A stretch of 8,909 nucleotides of DNA, taken from the NCBI GenBank assembly GCA_900769995.1, contig CAAGIT010000004.1, positions 1 to 8,909 on the forward strand, read 5' to 3'. The position numbers and the translations under genes are program-made. The first letter of the stretch is position 1. Each line of letters begins with the position of its first letter. This DNA comes from an uncultured Oscillospiraceae bacterium. Lineage in GTDB: Bacteria > Bacillota > Clostridia > Oscillospirales > Oscillospiraceae. Positions 6,543 to 8,909 of this stretch are shown here, one piece after another. The notes beneath the pieces are model-generated. The model ran no database searches. It was given only the letters and a program-made list of their open reading frames with translations, and was not told the origin of the DNA.

Positions 6543-6571
6543 ATTGTAACATATTCTGCGGGAAGAAGCAA
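6543..6571 (-). promoter_or_regulatory. promoter of the csaB operon
   Basis: On the minus strand TTGCTT (6571-6566), a 17-nt spacer and TACAAT (6548-6543); the expected start is near 6536, giving a leader of about 40 nt to ATG 6496. The -35 is weaker than that of the divergent promoter. The two promoters overlap back to back, so polymerase probably cannot hold both at once. Confidence 0.6.
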
Positions 6572-6598
6572 TCCCTTTCCCGCGAACGGAGGTATTTT

Positions 6599-7126
6599 AT
6601 GAAACTATTCGGAAAAGGCGGCAAGCTGAACATCATTGACATTTTGGTCATTCTGATTCTGGTTGCCGCGATCGTATTTGCGGGCATGAAGCTGCTCGGA
6701 GGCAGTGCGGAGGACGATTCTGACGCAGCTTCCGATTCTGCCGTGGAATCGCTGTCGACACCGAACCTGCGCTTCACCCTCGTGCGCGAGGAGCTGAGTC
6801 CGGAGATGGCGCAGAACATCATGGACGCGCTTTTGAACGAAACGCCGCTGCCTCTGACCGGCTTGGAGGAGACAAAGGGCACGGTTGCGGCAAATCGCCT
6901 GATGGTTGGTACGGCATTCGCGGATGCGCAGGTGACCGAGTGCCGCATGGAGGAGAGTGCGGAGGGAAAGGTCAGCCTTTTCATCACCATCGAGGCAAAG
7001 GGCACGCCCAAGAACGGCGTTTACTCCGTTGGCACGCAGGAAGTCCGTGTTGCCAAGGATTTCTGGCTCAAGACGCTTGAGGTCGAGGTGCTCTGCACCG
7101 TCAGCTCGTTGGAGAAGCTCTCATGA
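6599..7126 (+). CDS. DUF4330 family membrane protein
   Basis: A 175-aa protein with the DUF4330 layout. The short N-terminus KLFGKGGKLNIIDILVILI (2-20) runs into one membrane segment (about 12-34). An acidic Ser/Asp/Ala linker (36-53) and an extracytoplasmic domain (about 56-175) follow. The C-terminal part VYSVGTQEVRVAKDFWLKTL (141-160) resembles the family's ending. The biochemical role of DUF4330 is not known to me. It begins from its own promoter and its stop overlaps the start of the O-antigen-ligase-like gene by 4 nt (ATGA), which points to coupled translation and a partner role in polymer export or ligation (inference). An open frame reaches far upstream to 5522, but it is antisense to csaB. 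The GGAGG with a 6-nt spacer places the start at 6599. Confidence 0.82.
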   Translation: MKLFGKGGKLNIIDILVILILVAAIVFAGMKLLGGSAEDDSDAASDSAVESLSTPNLRFTLVREELSPEMAQNIMDALLNETPLPLTGLEETKGTVAANRLMVGTAFADAQVTECRMEESAEGKVSLFITIEAKGTPKNGVYSVGTQEVRVAKDFWLKTLEVEVLCTVSSLEKLS

Positions 7127-8691
7127 CAAAGCTCATTACCAACAGTTTGACCTGGCGCATCTGCCTCTGGCTGTCGGCATGGTTTTCCCATGGGCCGGTC
7201 GGCAAGGCCATGCGCTGGCTGGGCGGTCTTTGGCGCGGAAGCCTGACCTACCGCCTGCTTGCGCGGCTGCTGTGCGCGCCGTCGCTGGTCAAGCGGTCTG
7301 CGTGCTGGCGCGGTCTGTCGCGCATGAACTGCGCACTGCACCGCTTCGGCAGGCTTGTGCGGGAGAGCTTCCTTTACCGCTGCCTCAGCGCCATACGCCG
7401 CAAGGGCTGTGAAAGCCGATTGGCAGGCGGTCTGTTCCGCAGCGGTATGACGAGCATTTTGCTCTTTATCGTCGCCGCCTATGCGCCCATTGACTGGCTG
7501 CTGCGCGATATTTGGCAGGTCGAGGGACTGTCCTCGATTTGGGATGAGGCGCTGATGCTGGTGTGCCTGTTTTGGGTCGTTGCCCAGCGGATGCTGGCAG
7601 ACAAGCCCCTGCAAAGCCGCCTGAATAACGTCGATCTCGGCGTTGGCGCGTATCTGCTGTGCGGTCTGGTGCTGCTGCTGTACACCGTCACCAATCTCGG
7701 CGTCAATATCACGGGCTTCCGCGCAAGTATGCAGTATTTGCTGATCTTCTTCTTAGTTGTGCGCCTGATCCGCGATGACCGCGATTTCCAAATGATGTAT
7801 GACGTTATGATTCTGATTGCCGCCGCGATCGCGCTTTACGGCATCTATCAGTTCATCATCGGCGTGGAGATCCCCGAGCACTGGACCGATCAGGCAGAGC
7901 AGAGTGTCCGAACCCGTGTATTCTCGATCTTCAGCAACCCCAATATTTTGGGCGGCTATATGGTGCTCTTCGCGCCCATGGCGATCGGCCGCGCCTATGC
8001 CTCGAAAACGGTGGGTGAAAAGCTGTTTTTCTGGTTCTGCGGACTGTGTATGTGCGGCGCTTGCCTGTTCACCATGTCGCGCGGCGCATGGATGGCGCTG
8101 GCGATCGCGGCAGTCCTATTCGCGCTGATCGTGGATCGCCGTCTGTTTGTGGCGATTTTGGTGGCAGCCATCGCAGCGTGCTTCCTGCCGTTTGTCCGCA
8201 GCCGCATCGGCTATCTGTTCACCGCAGATTTTGCCGAATCCAATGCCCGCGGCGGACGTGCCAAGCGTTGGGGCGTTGCCTTCAATTACCTTGACGAAGC
8301 CGATGCGTGGACAGGCGGTTTGGGCTACGGCATCTACGGCGGTGCAGTCGCGGTGCAGAATAAGATCAATCCGCACTTCGAGTATATGTATGTGGACAAT
8401 TATTACGTCAAGACCCTCGCGGAAAACGGCATCGTCGGCCTTTGCGGTCTGCTGACCTCGCTGACGAGCCTGCTCTGGAGCGGTGTCCGCGCCTGTGCGC
8501 GGACGGCAGGCACGCCGAAAAAGGCATTGTGTGCCGGTATGCTGGCGGGTATCGTGGCAACGCTTGCCGAGAGCTTCTTTGAGAGCCTTTGGGAAGAGCC
8601 GTATATGATGGCAATTTTCTTTGCTGTCGCGGCAATGCTGGTCTACGCGGGCTTCTTCAGCGAAAAGCAACAGACCGTGGACAAAGCCTGA
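7123..8691 (+). CDS. O-antigen ligase / Wzy-polymerase family membrane protein
   Basis: Polytopic membrane enzyme of the Wzy_C family, which polymerises or attaches lipid-linked glycans outside the membrane. The 522-aa product has about ten hydrophobic segments between residues 108 and 511. Family signs are FSIFSNPNILGGYMVLFAP (267-285), TMSRGAWMALAIAAVLF (317-333), an extracytoplasmic loop with RGGRAKRW (376-383), and VDNYYVKTLAENGIVGL (424-440), which matches the conserved hHNxxLxxxxExGxxGL segment but with Asp where His is usual. The first 105 residues are an unusual basic, Arg-rich extension. They contain three similar motifs: NSLTWRICLWL (7-17), GSLTYRLLARL (39-49) and ESFLYRCLSAI (81-91). 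In a Gram-positive-type genome the substrate would be a capsule or wall polysaccharide and not LPS. It overlaps the DUF4330 gene by 4 nt and ends before a strong terminator. Confidence 0.88.
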   Translation: MTKLITNSLTWRICLWLSAWFSHGPVGKAMRWLGGLWRGSLTYRLLARLLCAPSLVKRSACWRGLSRMNCALHRFGRLVRESFLYRCLSAIRRKGCESRLAGGLFRSGMTSILLFIVAAYAPIDWLLRDIWQVEGLSSIWDEALMLVCLFWVVAQRMLADKPLQSRLNNVDLGVGAYLLCGLVLLLYTVTNLGVNITGFRASMQYLLIFFLVVRLIRDDRDFQMMYDVMILIAAAIALYGIYQFIIGVEIPEHWTDQAEQSVRTRVFSIFSNPNILGGYMVLFAPMAIGRAYASKTVGEKLFFWFCGLCMCGACLFTMSRGAWMALAIAAVLFALIVDRRLFVAILVAAIAACFLPFVRSRIGYLFTADFAESNARGGRAKRWGVAFNYLDEADAWTGGLGYGIYGGAVAVQNKINPHFEYMYVDNYYVKTLAENGIVGLCGLLTSLTSLLWSGVRACARTAGTPKKALCAGMLAGIVATLAESFFESLWEEPYMMAIFFAVAAMLVYAGFFSEKQQTVDKA

Positions 8692-8706
8692 AGCCGCCAA
8701 AATCAA

Positions 8707-8909
8707 CCGTAGGGCGGTTGTAGGGGCGGCTATCAGCCGCCTGTGACAGAAGAATGGAAAAACACGTCAAACGGGAGGCGTTTCGCCTCCCGTTTTTTGG
8801 GACGGGGAACCCGTCCCCTACGGTGGGAAACGTGGTTCAAAGCCGTAGGGGCGGATATGATCCGCCTCTTGAATATTGCAAAACGGCAGGCGGCTGATAG
8901 CCGCCCCTA
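8707..8909. repeat. cluster of GTAGGGGCGG-type palindromes with a perfect 23-bp inverted repeat
   Basis: Non-coding tail of the window. The 23-bp segment 8721-8743 is the exact reverse complement of 8887-8909, and each copy is itself a hairpin (GGCGGCT, 3-nt loop, AGCCGCC). Between them lie two more units of the same plan. Unit 8799-8823, in reverse orientation, has stem GGGACGGG / CCCGTCCC and ends in CCCCTACGG. Unit 8843-8866, in forward orientation, has CCGTAGGGG and stem GGCGGAT / ATCCGCC. A shorter related piece, CCGTAGGGCGG, sits at 8707-8717. The units alternate in direction. No frame or transposase is present, so this looks like a non-autonomous dispersed repeat. The right copy stops exactly at the window edge, so the full extent is unknown. 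Confidence 0.75.
8769..8798 (+). terminator. rho-independent terminator of the DUF4330-ligase operon
   Basis: ACGGGAGGCG (8771-8780) and CGCCTCCCGT (8784-8793) form a 10-bp GC-rich stem with a TTT loop. Flanking AA and TT lengthen it to 12 bp, and six T (8793-8798) follow. It stands about 77 nt past the ligase stop and inside the palindrome cluster, between its first and second units. Confidence 0.9.

Noticed and set aside
5522..6598. Long N-terminal extension of the DUF4330 frame, giving 534 residues
   Set aside because: The extra part is antisense to csaB and resembles no protein. A promoter and GGAGG sit right before the ATG at 6599.
8707..8909. CRISPR array
   Set aside because: The repeated units are self-complementary, alternate in direction and have irregular spacing. 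There are no equal direct repeats with unique spacers and no cas genes.

Overview
The window looks like chromosome of an anaerobic gut-type Firmicute (Clostridia, most like Oscillospiraceae/Ruminococcaceae). The reasons are the fairly high GC, strong AGGAGG-type ribosome binding sites, sigma-A promoters, a CIRCE operator, class II aldolase, a short NfeD/SPFH pair, a DUF4330 protein and GTAGGGGCGG-type intergenic palindromes. This placement is inference from gene families; there is no rRNA to anchor it.

Left part (1-2340): the last codons of an unidentified gene run directly into a GNAT acetyltransferase gene. A strong promoter then drives a class IIB fructose-bisphosphate aldolase gene (fba), which meets a convergent small heat-shock protein gene (hsp20) at one shared hairpin terminator. 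The hsp20 promoter has a textbook CIRCE (HrcA) operator lying over its -35 region. Next to it are two direct copies of an 11-bp motif 22 bp apart.

Centre (2393-6496, minus strand): a compact four-gene operon. It encodes a glycosyltransferase/CsaB-type polysaccharide pyruvyltransferase fusion, a short NfeD-like membrane protein, an SPFH/Band 7 (stomatin-like) protein and a small unrecognised membrane-anchored protein, and ends at a strong terminator.

Right part (6513-8909, plus strand): a divergent two-gene operon encodes a DUF4330 membrane protein and an O-antigen-ligase/Wzy-like polytopic protein, with 4-nt overlapping frames and a strong terminator. The two operons start from back-to-back promoters whose -10 boxes are one base apart. 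The last 200 bases are a cluster of short palindromes bounded by a perfect 23-bp inverted repeat, which resembles a non-autonomous repeat element.

Taken together, 2443-8691 reads as one cell-envelope locus. A glycosyltransferase/pyruvyltransferase decorates a wall polymer, a polymerase/ligase-type membrane enzyme works with a DUF4330 partner, and an SPFH-NfeD pair may organise the membrane around them. The joint role is inferred from gene order and not shown by the sequence itself.
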